Source: Kiritimatiellia bacterium (GTDB lineage Bacteria > Verrucomicrobiota > Kiritimatiellia > RFP12 > UBA1067). From it: a DNA stretch of 41,915 nucleotides. The position numbers and the translations under genes are program-made. The notes below the pieces were generated by a model, which was given only the letters and a program-made list of their open reading frames with translations, did no database searches and was not told the origin of the DNA. The first letter of the stretch is position 1. Each line of letters starts with the position of its first letter. Where the stretch lies: positions 1-41,915 of the forward strand of contig JAFRSR010000063.1 of assembly GCA_017427485.1 (NCBI GenBank). Direction: 5' to 3'. Below, piece after piece: positions 7,739 to 14,624 of this stretch.

Positions 7739-8482
7739 GCGCGCGCACGCCCACTTCGCCGTCGGCGGGCGCGTGCGCGGCAGTGCCAAGGCGCCGCCTG
7801 GAAGGCGGCTTTCCCAGTTAGGCGTCCGCGACGGAGCGCGGCCCTCCCCAGGCGGCTCGGCGGGACGCCTCGCCCCACCCGGTGCGGGGGCGTTATGGCG
7901 GGGCGTCATTTGAGGAAAAGAAAGAGTTGATCGTAGGTTATCGGCTGTACTCCTGGCACCAAATTGCTTAAATCCGCATCTGCTATAAAACTCGCCAAGC
8001 TTTATATTCCCCTGCTCCATCTCAAGGAAAACTATTTGGCCGCCAACTTCGTCCTGTGCACGGCGGATGTGGTTCAGCACAAATGAAAGAAGTTCCGCTC
8101 CAGAAATGACATCACCACCTATCTTGAAGTTCTTCCCAAACTGCGCTATCAAGTAAGCGGCGACCGTATATGATGACGCACCGACATCCAGTTTTGAAAA
8201 TCGTTCTACCCGTTTCCGCTGAGTGGAGGAAAGAGCTGCAGCTGGTATTTGGATCGGGTTTACCGCCAATGTGAAATACCCGGCGCACAATTGAGTCTCA
8301 TTGTCAAACACAAGCTCCGTAACCGACACCTTCCGCCGCGCAAAGTCCAAAGCATTCCGCCGAAGGAATTCATCAACCTCACGATTAAACCGACAAGAAA
8401 AAGAGGAAACTACTCCGTCAACAAAACTGTCGCCATATTCTGCGGCTAGTTCTGTTACCTTCCTTATGGTGAAACCGCTCAC
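7724..8482 (-). CDS. GNAT-like acetyltransferase, probable toxin of a TA pair, with frayed C-terminus
   Basis: The start is GTG 8482, overlapping the upstream small gene by 4 bp (GTGA). Residues 1-174 look like a GNAT protein, ending in the typical EFYSRCGFKQFG. In the annotated frame the protein then runs through repeat DNA into a Pro/Arg-rich, non-protein-like tail (252 residues in total). If one base near 7960 is skipped, the frame instead gives VPGVQPITYDQLFLFLK and stops at 7906. That looks like a natural GNAT C-terminus and makes a protein of about 191 residues. So a 1-base insertion (or a sequence error) has probably disrupted the last 17 codons. Partner and overlap suggest a toxin that acetylates a target such as aminoacyl-tRNA, by analogy with known GNAT toxins; that function is inference. 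Confidence 0.6.
   Translation of the reverse strand: MSGFTIRKVTELAAEYGDSFVDGVVSSFSCRFNREVDEFLRRNALDFARRKVSVTELVFDNETQLCAGYFTLAVNPIQIPAAALSSTQRKRVERFSKLDVGASSYTVAAYLIAQFGKNFKIGGDVISGAELLSFVLNHIRRAQDEVGGQIVFLEMEQGNIKLGEFYSRCGFKQFGARSTADNLRSTLSFPQMTPRHNAPAPGGARRPAEPPGEGRAPSRTPNWESRLPGGALALPRTRPPTAKWACARGPET
7858..7879. repeat. GGTAGGGCG-type repeat, reverse orientation
   Basis: Reverse complement reads GGTGGGGCGAGGCGTCCCGC followed by CG, close to the units in the HzsA-like gene at 38964-39027. It lies just past the restored stop of the GNAT gene. Confidence 0.5.
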
Positions 8483-8676
8483 TTGGCACGTCTCCTCCGG
8501 GCATACGGTCCCTTGAGGAAGAAATCCCGTTCTGCAATCGCTGACTCGAAATACGTTTCCATCACGTTTGGCAGGTTTGGCCTTGCTGCCGTTTCCAAAC
8601 AAAGTGCGTCCACGAACGCCCGCGCCGCCTTCGGATCGTCGATTCTAAAGTTCGCGGTTATGCTTGATGTCGCCAT
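8479..8676 (-). CDS. Small antitoxin-like protein upstream of the GNAT gene
   Basis: 65 residues starting at ATG 8676, with GAGGA 5 nt upstream. The N-terminus MATSSITANFRIDDPKAAR followed by a short helical segment (AFVDAL) resembles small proteins found immediately upstream of GNAT-type toxins, and the C-terminus is very basic (KGPYARRRRAK). No DNA-binding fold is certain from the sequence. Its stop overlaps the next start by 4 bp, so the two are co-translated. A palindrome overlapping its promoter (8734-8768) suits an autoregulating antitoxin. The antitoxin role is inferred from size, charge, order and overlap. Confidence 0.6.
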   Translation of the reverse strand: MATSSITANFRIDDPKAARAFVDALCLETAARPNLPNVMETYFESAIAERDFFLKGPYARRRRAK

Positions 8677-8727
8677 GTTATCCTCGCTTTCCGCCCAAGG
8701 GGATAACCCCAGCAAAAAGACAGCGTT

Positions 8728-8736
8728 ATGATACCA
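8728..8736 (-). promoter_or_regulatory. Extended -10 promoter (TGGTATCAT) of the GNAT TA pair
   Basis: Minus-strand TGG-TATCAT followed by AACGC. Predicted start near 8721, giving a leader of about 45 nt before ATG 8676. Its upstream edge is overlapped by the inverted repeat at 8734-8768. Confidence 0.5.
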
Positions 8737-8768
8737 CATTCCCCCGCCCAAAACAAGCGGGCATGTGG
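8734..8768. promoter_or_regulatory. Nested inverted repeat at the TA promoter, candidate operator
   Basis: CCACAT (8734-8739) pairs with ATGTGG (8763-8768), and an inner CCCGC/GCGGG pair encloses an A-rich loop. The outer arm overlaps the TGG of the extended -10 box. It could be the binding site of the antitoxin, or a terminator-like hairpin behind the ATPase gene that ends at 8774; no U-tract follows. Confidence 0.4.
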
Positions 8769-8773
8769 GCACT

Positions 8774-10345
8774 TTAGGCTTTCAACTTTACGCTCTCTGC
8801 GACGCCGGCCTTGAACTGGCGCGTTCGACCGTTGAAGGAAAGTCCTACCGCCCAGACGGGCTTGCCGACGGCTCGGTACGGCGCGGCGTACTTCTTCCGC
8901 TGCACTTGCGACATCGCCACCTTCGGCGGCTTGTTCACCTTCAGCTCGAAGATGTACGTGCCGCAGGGATGGTCTGCCACGATGTCCGTGCGCCCGCCCG
9001 CATGCGACACTTCCTGCTCCACGCGGAAGCCCTGTCCCTGCAGGAGGAACTTGAGGCAGCGCGCGTAGGAAAGCTCGTGCGGCTTTCCTTCCGTAGAGCC
9101 ATACACAGCGCCCGCGTAAAGCGCGGCAAGACCGTCGAAGAAGTCGCCCCATTTGGCCCTGCGCAGCTTCTCGCCGATGGACGCCGCCCAGCGAACGTCC
9201 TTGTCCGCTACGAGTCCGGCCATGAGGGCGGACAAGTCCTGGCGCACCTCTTCGTCCGGTACGCACAGGTCAAATGACGTTCCGTTAAAGTCCTTGATTG
9301 TCAGGTAACCCGTCTGGAACAGCATCCCCTTTACGGGGATTGAATTGAGGTCCGAAACATCGAGTTCGGCTTTCGTGACGCCCTCCAAGTCGTCCGGATC
9401 GACAGCCAGCATGTCGCCGCGCTTCAGGAAGTTCATCAGGAAAGACGCCTTCCCCGTCTCCGCCCAATAGAGTTCAAAGCGTTTCTTCCTATTCGCCATC
9501 GTGAGGTTGATTGAGACGGGATTGCACACGTTTTCACCCTCGTCCAGCCAGAAACGGTAGCCGTTGTAGAGACGCTTGATCTCGGCGCGGTACACCTTTG
9601 CCGAAAGCCCCATCACCTTGCTGTGCGCCTCCATGTGCTCGGAGAAGTAACGGTTGAGTTCGTCCTCTGTGTAACCGAGCATGGAGGCGTAGTCGTCCTC
9701 AAAGGAAATATCGACGAGTGAAGAGAGCGCAGAGAAGATCGAGAGCTTCGTGAACTTCGAGACGCCCGTGATCATCAGGAAGCGAATCTTCCCGGAGCGA
9801 TCCTTCATCTGTCCGTAGATGGGCGCAAGTGAGGAACGCACGCGCTCCGCCACTTCAACATTCTTCAGGGCCTTCGCCACGGGGTCGTCGTACTCGTCGA
9901 TCAGGATGACGGGCTGGGTACCCTTATCGGCAAGCTTGTCGATGGCGATGCCGAAGTTGGCGGAAGGAGTCAACTTATCATCGTACTTGACACCTGCGCC
10001 AGCGAGGGATGCCTTCATGCACACGGGGAGGTTCTGCGCGAATGTCTCGTAGTCTTCCGCTGCGCACATCCCCATGTTGAGGTGGATGACGGGGTACTTC
10101 TTCTTCCAGTCCCAGTCTGTGTCCATGATGGCGAGTCCCTCGAACAGCTCGCGCTTCCCCTTAAACATCGCCTCAAGGGTGGAGATCATCAGAGACTTGC
10201 CGAACCTGCGCGGGCGCGCGAGGAAGAACATCTTCCTTCCTGCGGCCGTGGCAAGGCGATGGAACCACGCCGTCTTATCGACGTACACGTAGCCCCTGTT
10301 GCGGATTTCGCCGAAGTCGTTAGAATCTATGCTTACTATCTGCAT
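8774..10345 (-). CDS. AAA-ATPase-like / PD-(D/E)XK nuclease family protein (DUF1703 type)
   Basis: 523 residues from ATG 10345. The N-terminal ATPase part has the family's characteristic opening (DFGEIRNRGYVYVDKT) and a Walker A variant RPRRFGKS at 44-51. The Walker B-like segment is PVILIDEYDDP. The C-terminal part is a PD-(D/E)XK nuclease-like domain (GGRTDIVADHPCGTYIFELK). This family is widespread in gut anaerobes and its role is not established; nuclease or defence functions have been suggested from the fold. I reject the upstream in-frame ATG at 10354 because it lies inside the -10 box. The promoter position predicts an mRNA that starts at this ATG. Confidence 0.88.
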   Translation of the reverse strand: MQIVSIDSNDFGEIRNRGYVYVDKTAWFHRLATAAGRKMFFLARPRRFGKSLMISTLEAMFKGKRELFEGLAIMDTDWDWKKKYPVIHLNMGMCAAEDYETFAQNLPVCMKASLAGAGVKYDDKLTPSANFGIAIDKLADKGTQPVILIDEYDDPVAKALKNVEVAERVRSSLAPIYGQMKDRSGKIRFLMITGVSKFTKLSIFSALSSLVDISFEDDYASMLGYTEDELNRYFSEHMEAHSKVMGLSAKVYRAEIKRLYNGYRFWLDEGENVCNPVSINLTMANRKKRFELYWAETGKASFLMNFLKRGDMLAVDPDDLEGVTKAELDVSDLNSIPVKGMLFQTGYLTIKDFNGTSFDLCVPDEEVRQDLSALMAGLVADKDVRWAASIGEKLRRAKWGDFFDGLAALYAGAVYGSTEGKPHELSYARCLKFLLQGQGFRVEQEVSHAGGRTDIVADHPCGTYIFELKVNKPPKVAMSQVQRKKYAAPYRAVGKPVWAVGLSFNGRTRQFKAGVAESVKLKA

Positions 10346-10352
10346 GGCGCAC

Positions 10353-10361
10353 ATTATACCA
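10353..10361 (-). promoter_or_regulatory. Extended -10 promoter (TGGTATAAT), predicted leaderless
   Basis: TGG-TATAAT on the minus strand ends 8 nt before the ATG at 10345, so transcription should begin at about 10346 or at the A itself. Downstream bases are GTGCGCC. No ribosome-binding site can fit. Confidence 0.65.
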
Positions 10362-10375
10362 AAAATATCGGAGAA

Positions 10376-10390
10376 CCGCCATCTTGGCGG
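10376..10390. repeat. Palindrome of the AGCCGCCA type (copy B, slightly degenerate)
   Basis: CCGCCA-TCT-TGGCGG, with the outermost pairs of the 19-mer changed. It is followed by CTTGCTGG, close to the CTTACTGG of copy C. It lies upstream of the ATPase promoter. Confidence 0.7.
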
Positions 10391-10485
10391 CTTGCTGGTC
10401 CCCACGCCGTAGCCGATGCCGTTACCACGTACACACTCGGCAAAAAAGCACCGGGGCGCAAGCGTTTACACCCCGGCGTTTGCGC

Positions 10486-10504
10486 AACGGGCGAGACGCC
10501 CGTT
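10486..10504. repeat. 19-bp palindrome, AACGGGCG type
   Basis: AACGGGCG-AGA-CGCCCGTT, perfect 8-bp stems, joined through TCCCAGTA to the palindrome at 10514. The same pair in reverse order, with the second palindrome degenerate, follows 7571. Confidence 0.8.
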
Positions 10505-10513
10505 GTCCCAGTA

Positions 10514-10532
10514 AGCCGCCAAGATGGCGGCT
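10514..10532. repeat. 19-bp palindrome, AGCCGCCA type (copy C)
   Basis: AGCCGCCA-AGA-TGGCGGCT, perfect. It begins 7 bp after the secY stop codon on the mRNA side, so it probably forms the 3' end structure of the ribosomal operon transcript. Copies B and C are in inverted orientation about 130 bp apart. Confidence 0.8.
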
Positions 10533-10539
10533 TTCCATA

Positions 10540-11910
10540 TTACACCCCGCCGCGGCCGCGGAGCGTGCCGTGGCGTAGGAAGCCGTCGTACTTGCGCACG
10601 AGGAGGTGCGACTCCATGATGCGGAGTGTGTCCAGCGCCACGCCCACGATGATGAGCAGGGACGTGCCGCCGAAGAAGCTCGAGATGGCCCACGGGATGT
10701 TGAAGGCGCCACTGAGGATCTGCGGCAGGAGGGCGACCACGAGGAGCCCCGAACCGCCGATGAGGGTGATGCGCGTCATCACGGCGTCGAGGTACTCGGC
10801 GGTCTGCATGCCCGGGCGGATGCCCGGCACGTAGGAGCCGTCCTTCTTCAGGTTCTCCGAGATGTCAACCGCGTTGAACTGCGTGGCGACCCAGAAGAAG
10901 CAGAAGAACATGATCACGATCGCATAGATGATGAGGTGCGTGGGCGCGCCCATGTCGCTCAGCTGCCCGCCGAAGGACTGGCAGATGTCCCAGGGCATCT
11001 TCTTGAAGATCCACCCGAGCACCTGGAGAATCGGCTGTGCGAAGATGATCGGCATCACGCCCGTGTAGTTGACGCGGAGCGGCATGAACGTCTGCTGCAT
11101 GCCGTAGGTGTTGCCCATGGAGATCGACCGGCGCGTCGCGTGGATGGCGACTTTGCGCACGCCCTGGGTGAGGAGCACGGTGCCCATCACCACGAGGAAT
11201 CCGAACACGAGCAGCATCACGAGCTCGACGGGCGAGGCCGTCTGCAACCCGCTGCTTCCGCCGAAGTAGCGCTCGTAGGCGGCGAAGATCGCGTTCGGGA
11301 GGCGCGAGGTGATGTTGATCATGATGATCAGCGAACCGCCGTTGCCGATGCCGAAGGTGGTGATCTGGTCGGCGAGCCACATGACGAACAGCGCGGCCGA
11401 GGTCATGCCGATGACGGTCATCAGGCGGAATCCGAGCGGCGAGCCGCTGACGACGATCTGGGCGTTGATGCCGAGCGCCTGCGGATTCAGGAGGACGGTG
11501 GCGATCGTCCAGGACTGCACGACGCAGATGACGATCGTCAGGTAGCGCGTGATCTGCGCGAGGCGCTGGCGCCCGCTCTCGCCTTCCTTCTTCAGCTTCT
11601 CAAGCGAGGGAATCACGCTGGAAAGAAGCTGAATCACGATCTGCGCCGAGATGTACGGCCAAATCGAGAGGAAGCCGATGGCGCACTGCCCGAGCGCGCC
11701 GCCCGTGAACACGTCGAACCAGTCGAGCATGCCGCCGCCGGAGGACTGGCGGATGTCTGCAATGGCCTTCTGGAGAGCCTGCCAGTCAACGCCGGGCGTG
11801 GGAACCTGGGAGACGAGGCGGCACACGGCCACGAGACCGAGCGTGATCAGGATTTTCTTCCGCAGTTCGGGAATCTTGAACGCATTCGAGAAACCTTTGA
11901 ACATCGACAT
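10540..11910 (-). CDS. secY: Protein translocase subunit SecY
   Basis: 456 residues, ten predicted membrane segments; the channel of the Sec translocon. Recognisable pieces are the N-terminal RKKILITLGLVAVCRLVSQVPTPGVD, the TM2-region SIWPYISAQIVIQLL, IGNGGSLIIM, and the cytoplasmic loop ending SYVPGIRPGMQTAEYLD that contacts the ribosome. Either ATG 11910 or ATG 11904 could start it; 11910 has GGAG 8 nt upstream. It is the last gene of the S10-spc operon here, separated from rplO by a strong hairpin. The map, infA and rpmJ genes that often follow secY are not present; the gene is followed directly by repeats. Confidence 0.97.
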   Translation of the reverse strand: MSMFKGFSNAFKIPELRKKILITLGLVAVCRLVSQVPTPGVDWQALQKAIADIRQSSGGGMLDWFDVFTGGALGQCAIGFLSIWPYISAQIVIQLLSSVIPSLEKLKKEGESGRQRLAQITRYLTIVICVVQSWTIATVLLNPQALGINAQIVVSGSPLGFRLMTVIGMTSAALFVMWLADQITTFGIGNGGSLIIMINITSRLPNAIFAAYERYFGGSSGLQTASPVELVMLLVFGFLVVMGTVLLTQGVRKVAIHATRRSISMGNTYGMQQTFMPLRVNYTGVMPIIFAQPILQVLGWIFKKMPWDICQSFGGQLSDMGAPTHLIIYAIVIMFFCFFWVATQFNAVDISENLKKDGSYVPGIRPGMQTAEYLDAVMTRITLIGGSGLLVVALLPQILSGAFNIPWAISSFFGGTSLLIIVGVALDTLRIMESHLLVRKYDGFLRHGTLRGRGGV

Positions 11911-11955
11911 AGCGCAAACTCCGTATGAAGTGGACAGACACAGGATGAAACGGGC

Positions 11956-11985
11956 ACGTGCAGGGGGCGGCCGCCCCCCGCACGT
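11956..11985 (-). terminator. Strong 15-bp hairpin between rplO and secY
   Basis: A near-perfect inverted repeat: ACGTGCAGGGGGCGG against CCGCCCCCCGCACGT, with one position a G-U pair in the RNA. It occupies most of the 81-nt rplO-secY gap. No U-tract follows, so it is more likely an attenuator, processing site or stability element that sets secY expression apart from the ribosomal genes than a complete intrinsic terminator. Confidence 0.55.
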
Positions 11986-11991
11986 CCGTCA

Positions 11992-12438
11992 TCAGGCCTT
12001 TTCGGCCACGCTGCCGCCGACGGCCTCGATTTTCGCCTTCGCCGCGGCGCTGCAGGGGACCTTCACGACGAACTTCTTCGTGAGCTCGCCCTTCGCCAAA
12101 ATCTTGATGATCGGGCGCTTGGCGCTCTTGAAACCCTTCGCGGCGAGCGCTTCGAGCGTGATCTCGTCGCCCGCGTTGAACAGCTTCTCCAGCGTCTCGA
12201 CGTTGACGGCGAGCGTCTCGGTACGGAAACGGGCGTTGTTGAAGCCGCGCTTGGGCAGACGGCGCACGAGGGGCATCTGGCCGCCTTCGAAACCGAGCTT
12301 CTGCTTGTGGCCCTTGCGGGCGTTCTGGCCCTTCTGGCCGCGGCAGCAGGTCTTGCCCATGCCCGAACCGCAGCCGCGGCCCACGCGCTTGGCGCGCTTC
12401 CGCGCGCCGGGGGTGTTGGTGAGGGAGGAGAGATCCAT
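11992..12438 (-). CDS. rplO: Large ribosomal subunit protein uL15
   Basis: 148 residues. The N-terminus is typical (MDLSSLTNTPGARKRAKRVG), followed by the Gly-rich basic extension GRGCGSGMGKTCCRGQKGQ, which threads into 23S rRNA, and the FEGGQMPLVRRLPKRGF motif. Start is ATG 12438 with AAGGAA upstream; the frame is open further upstream but only through a hairpin and the end of rpsE. Unusually, hairpins lie in both flanking spacers. Rpl30 (rpmD), which normally sits between rpsE and rplO, is absent. Confidence 0.97.
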   Translation of the reverse strand: MDLSSLTNTPGARKRAKRVGRGCGSGMGKTCCRGQKGQNARKGHKQKLGFEGGQMPLVRRLPKRGFNNARFRTETLAVNVETLEKLFNAGDEITLEALAAKGFKSAKRPIIKILAKGELTKKFVVKVPCSAAAKAKIEAVGGSVAEKA

Positions 12439-12464
12439 AATAACAATTCCTTTTTGAAGGGGTT

Positions 12465-12486
12465 CGGGGAAACCTGGGTTTCCCCG
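12465..12486 (-). promoter_or_regulatory. Hairpin in the rpsE-rplO spacer
   Basis: CGGGGAAACC and GGTTTCCCCG form a stem of up to 10 bp with a very short loop (more realistically 9 bp and 4 nt). It occupies the position where rpmD would be expected. Possibly an mRNA processing or attenuation site. Confidence 0.5.
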
Positions 12487-12493
12487 GTTGTTG

Positions 12494-13021
12494 TTACGCC
12501 CTAATAGCCTCAATCTCCGCCGCCGAGCGCAATTGCGCGAGGGCGTTCATCGTGGCCTTCACCACGTTGAGGCGGTTCTTGGAGCCGAGGGACTTGCCCA
12601 CGGCGTCGCGGATGCCCACGGCCTCGAGGACGGGGCGCATGCCGCCGCCGACGATGAGGCCCGTGCCGGCGGGGGCCGGCTTGAGGATCACGCGGCCGCC
12701 GTCGCAGTCGCCCGCCACGTCGTGCGGGATGGTCACGCACACGACGTTGCCCTGGGCGTCCTTCTCGACGCGGAGGGTCACGGGGCGCATTGCCTTGCGG
12801 GCGGCCTCGCCGCCCTTGCGGATCGCGTCCGAAACCTCGTTCGCCTTGCCGAAGCCCACGCCCACCTTGCCCTCGTGGTCGCCCACGACGATGACGGCGG
12901 AGAAGGACATGCGGCGGCCGCCCTTGACGGTCTTGGCGCAGCGGTTGACGAACACGACCTTCTCGTCGAGATCGTCGGTCGCGCCGGATTCGCTGCGGCG
13001 CTTGTCGCGGTTCATAGCCAT
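12494..13021 (-). CDS. rpsE: Small ribosomal subunit protein uS5
   Basis: 175 residues. It has the dsRBD-like N-terminal segment (VVFVNRCAKTVKGGRRMSFSA, VGVGFGKANEV) and the C-terminal KSLGSKNRLNVVKATMNAL signature. The ATG at 13021 overlaps the rplR stop by one base (TAATG), with AAGGAGG 8 nt upstream; a second in-frame ATG lies at 13015. S5 lies at the mRNA entry site and helps decoding accuracy. Confidence 0.97.
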   Translation of the reverse strand: MAMNRDKRRSESGATDDLDEKVVFVNRCAKTVKGGRRMSFSAVIVVGDHEGKVGVGFGKANEVSDAIRKGGEAARKAMRPVTLRVEKDAQGNVVCVTIPHDVAGDCDGGRVILKPAPAGTGLIVGGGMRPVLEAVGIRDAVGKSLGSKNRLNVVKATMNALAQLRSAAEIEAIRA

Positions 13022-13389
13022 TATTCAGCCTCCTTGGCAGGTTTGTCGCTGATCGAGAGGCCGTTCTCGACGGCGCTCGCGACGATGGCCGCCACGCGGC
13101 CCGTGAACTTGAAGCCGCCGCGGTCGACGACGACGCGCGTGATGCCCTTCGCCTTCGCGGCCTCCGCCGCGGCGGCGCCGAGCTTCTTGGCGACTTCGAG
13201 GTTCGCCTTGGACTCCTTCAGCGAGGAGGCCTGGGCGAGCGTGTTGCCGGCCGCGTCGTCGATGAACTGCACGTACATGTGCTTGTTCGTGACGCAGATC
13301 GACATGCGCGGACGCTCCACGGAGCCGATCACGCGCTGGCGGAGGCGCAGGTGGCGCTTCGCGCGCTGGTCTTTACGGTTGAAACTCAT
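13021..13389 (-). CDS. rplR: Large ribosomal subunit protein uL18
   Basis: 122 residues, normal length. The basic N-terminus MSFNRKDQRAKRHLRLRQRV and the core RPRMSICVTNKHMYVQFIDD are those of the 5S rRNA-binding protein L18. The C-terminus has GITRVVVDRGGFKFTGRVAAIVASA, as expected, plus a short acidic tail. Start ATG 13389, 31 nt after rplF; its stop is coupled to rpsE. Confidence 0.97.
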   Translation of the reverse strand: MSFNRKDQRAKRHLRLRQRVIGSVERPRMSICVTNKHMYVQFIDDAAGNTLAQASSLKESKANLEVAKKLGAAAAEAAKAKGITRVVVDRGGFKFTGRVAAIVASAVENGLSISDKPAKEAE

Positions 13390-13420
13390 TTCGATTTCTC
13401 CGATTCAGGCGGCCATCAGG

Positions 13421-13954
13421 TTAGGCCACCTTCTTGCCCTGTTTACGGCGGATGTGCTCGCCGAGGTACTTGATGCCCTTGCCCTTGTAGGGTTCGGCCG
13501 GGTAGAAGCTGCGGATGCGCGCGGCTGACTCGCCCACGACCTCCTTGCTGATCCCGGTGAGCGTGACCTGCAGGCCGTCGTTCTCGACGGTGACCTTGAG
13601 GCCCTCCGGGATGTCGAAGATCTTCGGGGAGGCGAAGCCGAGCGACAGCGCGAGCTGCTTGCCCTGGAGGACGGCCTTGAAGCCGGTGCCCTCGATGACG
13701 AGCTGCTTGGTGTAGCCCTTGTCCACGCCGACCACGTTGTTGTGGATCAGCGCACGGGCGAGGCCGTGGAAGTTCTTGATCGTGTCGTCCCTGCGTTCGA
13801 TCACGATCTTGCCCTCCTCGACCTTGGCCGTGATGCCGTCGTGCATGACGTAGGCGAGCTCGCCGAGCTTGCCCTTCACGGTGACCTTCTGGCCGTCCAC
13901 CTTGGCGGTGACGCCGGCGGGGAGGATCACGGGTTCTTTACCGATACGAGACAT
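13421..13954 (-). CDS. rplF: Large ribosomal subunit protein uL6
   Basis: 177 residues. The start MSRIGKEPVILPAGV, the mid-segment GTGFKAVLQGKQLALSLGFA and the C-terminal AARIRSFYPAEPYKGKGIKYLGE are diagnostic of L6, which binds 23S rRNA near the sarcin-ricin loop. 13 nt after rpsH, 31 nt before rplR. Confidence 0.97.
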   Translation of the reverse strand: MSRIGKEPVILPAGVTAKVDGQKVTVKGKLGELAYVMHDGITAKVEEGKIVIERRDDTIKNFHGLARALIHNNVVGVDKGYTKQLVIEGTGFKAVLQGKQLALSLGFASPKIFDIPEGLKVTVENDGLQVTLTGISKEVVGESAARIRSFYPAEPYKGKGIKYLGEHIRRKQGKKVA

Positions 13955-13967
13955 TGTTCTGGACTCC

Positions 13968-14360
13968 TTACCAAACGGTGCAGATGAGCTCGCCGCCCAC
14001 CTTCTGCTTCTTCGCCTCGAAGCCGCTCATCACGCCCTTCGACGTGGAGAGCACCGCGAGGCCCATGCCGTCGAGGACGGACGGGATCTCGGCGCAGCCC
14101 ACGAACTTGCGCAGGCCGGGCTTCGACTGGCGCGCAAGCCCGCGGATCGCGGGTTCGGCGCGGTCCGAGTACTTGAGCGTGATGACGAGCTTCTTCGGGA
14201 ATTCGGAGGTCGTGAACGCGTCCTGGATGTAGCCGGACGCCTTCATCACCTTCGCGATTTCGGACTTGATGTTGGATGCCGGCGTCGAGACCTGCACGAG
14301 ACGGGCCTTGAGCCCGTTGCGGATCGTGACCAGCATGTCGGAAATGGGATCGATTGTCAT
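13968..14360 (-). CDS. rpsH: Small ribosomal subunit protein uS8
   Basis: 130 residues. It begins MTIDPISDMLVTIRNGLKAR and ends with a conserved-type VLSTSKGVMSGFEAKKQKVGGELICTVW; the central STSKGVM region is the 16S-binding signature. In E. coli S8 represses the spc operon by binding the rplE leader; whether that applies here is unknown. 21 nt after rpsN. Confidence 0.97.
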   Translation of the reverse strand: MTIDPISDMLVTIRNGLKARLVQVSTPASNIKSEIAKVMKASGYIQDAFTTSEFPKKLVITLKYSDRAEPAIRGLARQSKPGLRKFVGCAEIPSVLDGMGLAVLSTSKGVMSGFEAKKQKVGGELICTVW

Positions 14361-14381
14361 TTGTTCAGTTCCTTTCCGAGT

Positions 14382-14621
14382 TTACCACGAGGCCTTGGTG
14401 ACGCCGGGGATGAGGCCGTTCACCGCGAGTTCGCGGAAGCAGAGACGGCACACGCCGAACTTCCGCATGAACGCGTGGCGGCGGCCGCAGATGCGGCAGC
14501 GGTTGTACGCGCGCACGTTCGCCTTCGTGAGGGGCTTCTTCCCCTCGGCGACGCGCTTGGCGTCCTTGGCCTTCGCCGTCCACAGGCGGGCGGCCTTCTC
14601 CATCAGACATTTCTTAGCCAT
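14382..14621 (-). CDS. rpsN: Small ribosomal subunit protein uS14, zinc-binding type, with internal extension
   Basis: 79 residues. The zinc ribbon is intact: CRIC and CRLC, with the usual [20 protein letters not shown] between and after, ending LPGV-like IPGVTKASW. The usual zinc-type S14 is about 61 residues; here about 18 extra Ala/Lys-rich residues lie between [12 protein letters not shown] and the KVRAY-like [11 protein letters not shown] downstream ATG at 14603 would not remove the extra segment. It therefore looks like a lineage-specific lengthening rather than a wrong start. Confidence 0.95.
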   Translation of the reverse strand: MAKKCLMEKAARLWTAKAKDAKRVAEGKKPLTKANVRAYNRCRICGRRHAFMRKFGVCRLCFRELAVNGLIPGVTKASW

Positions 14622-14624
14622 GAA

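Noticed and set aside
8738..8764. Intrinsic terminator after the AAA-ATPase gene
   Set aside because: The stem is short and interrupted and there is no U-tract on the relevant strand; an operator role is at least as likely.
12439..12493. rpmD (L30) between rpsE and rplO
   Set aside because: The spacer is only 55 nt and holds a hairpin; there is no room for a gene of about 60 codons.
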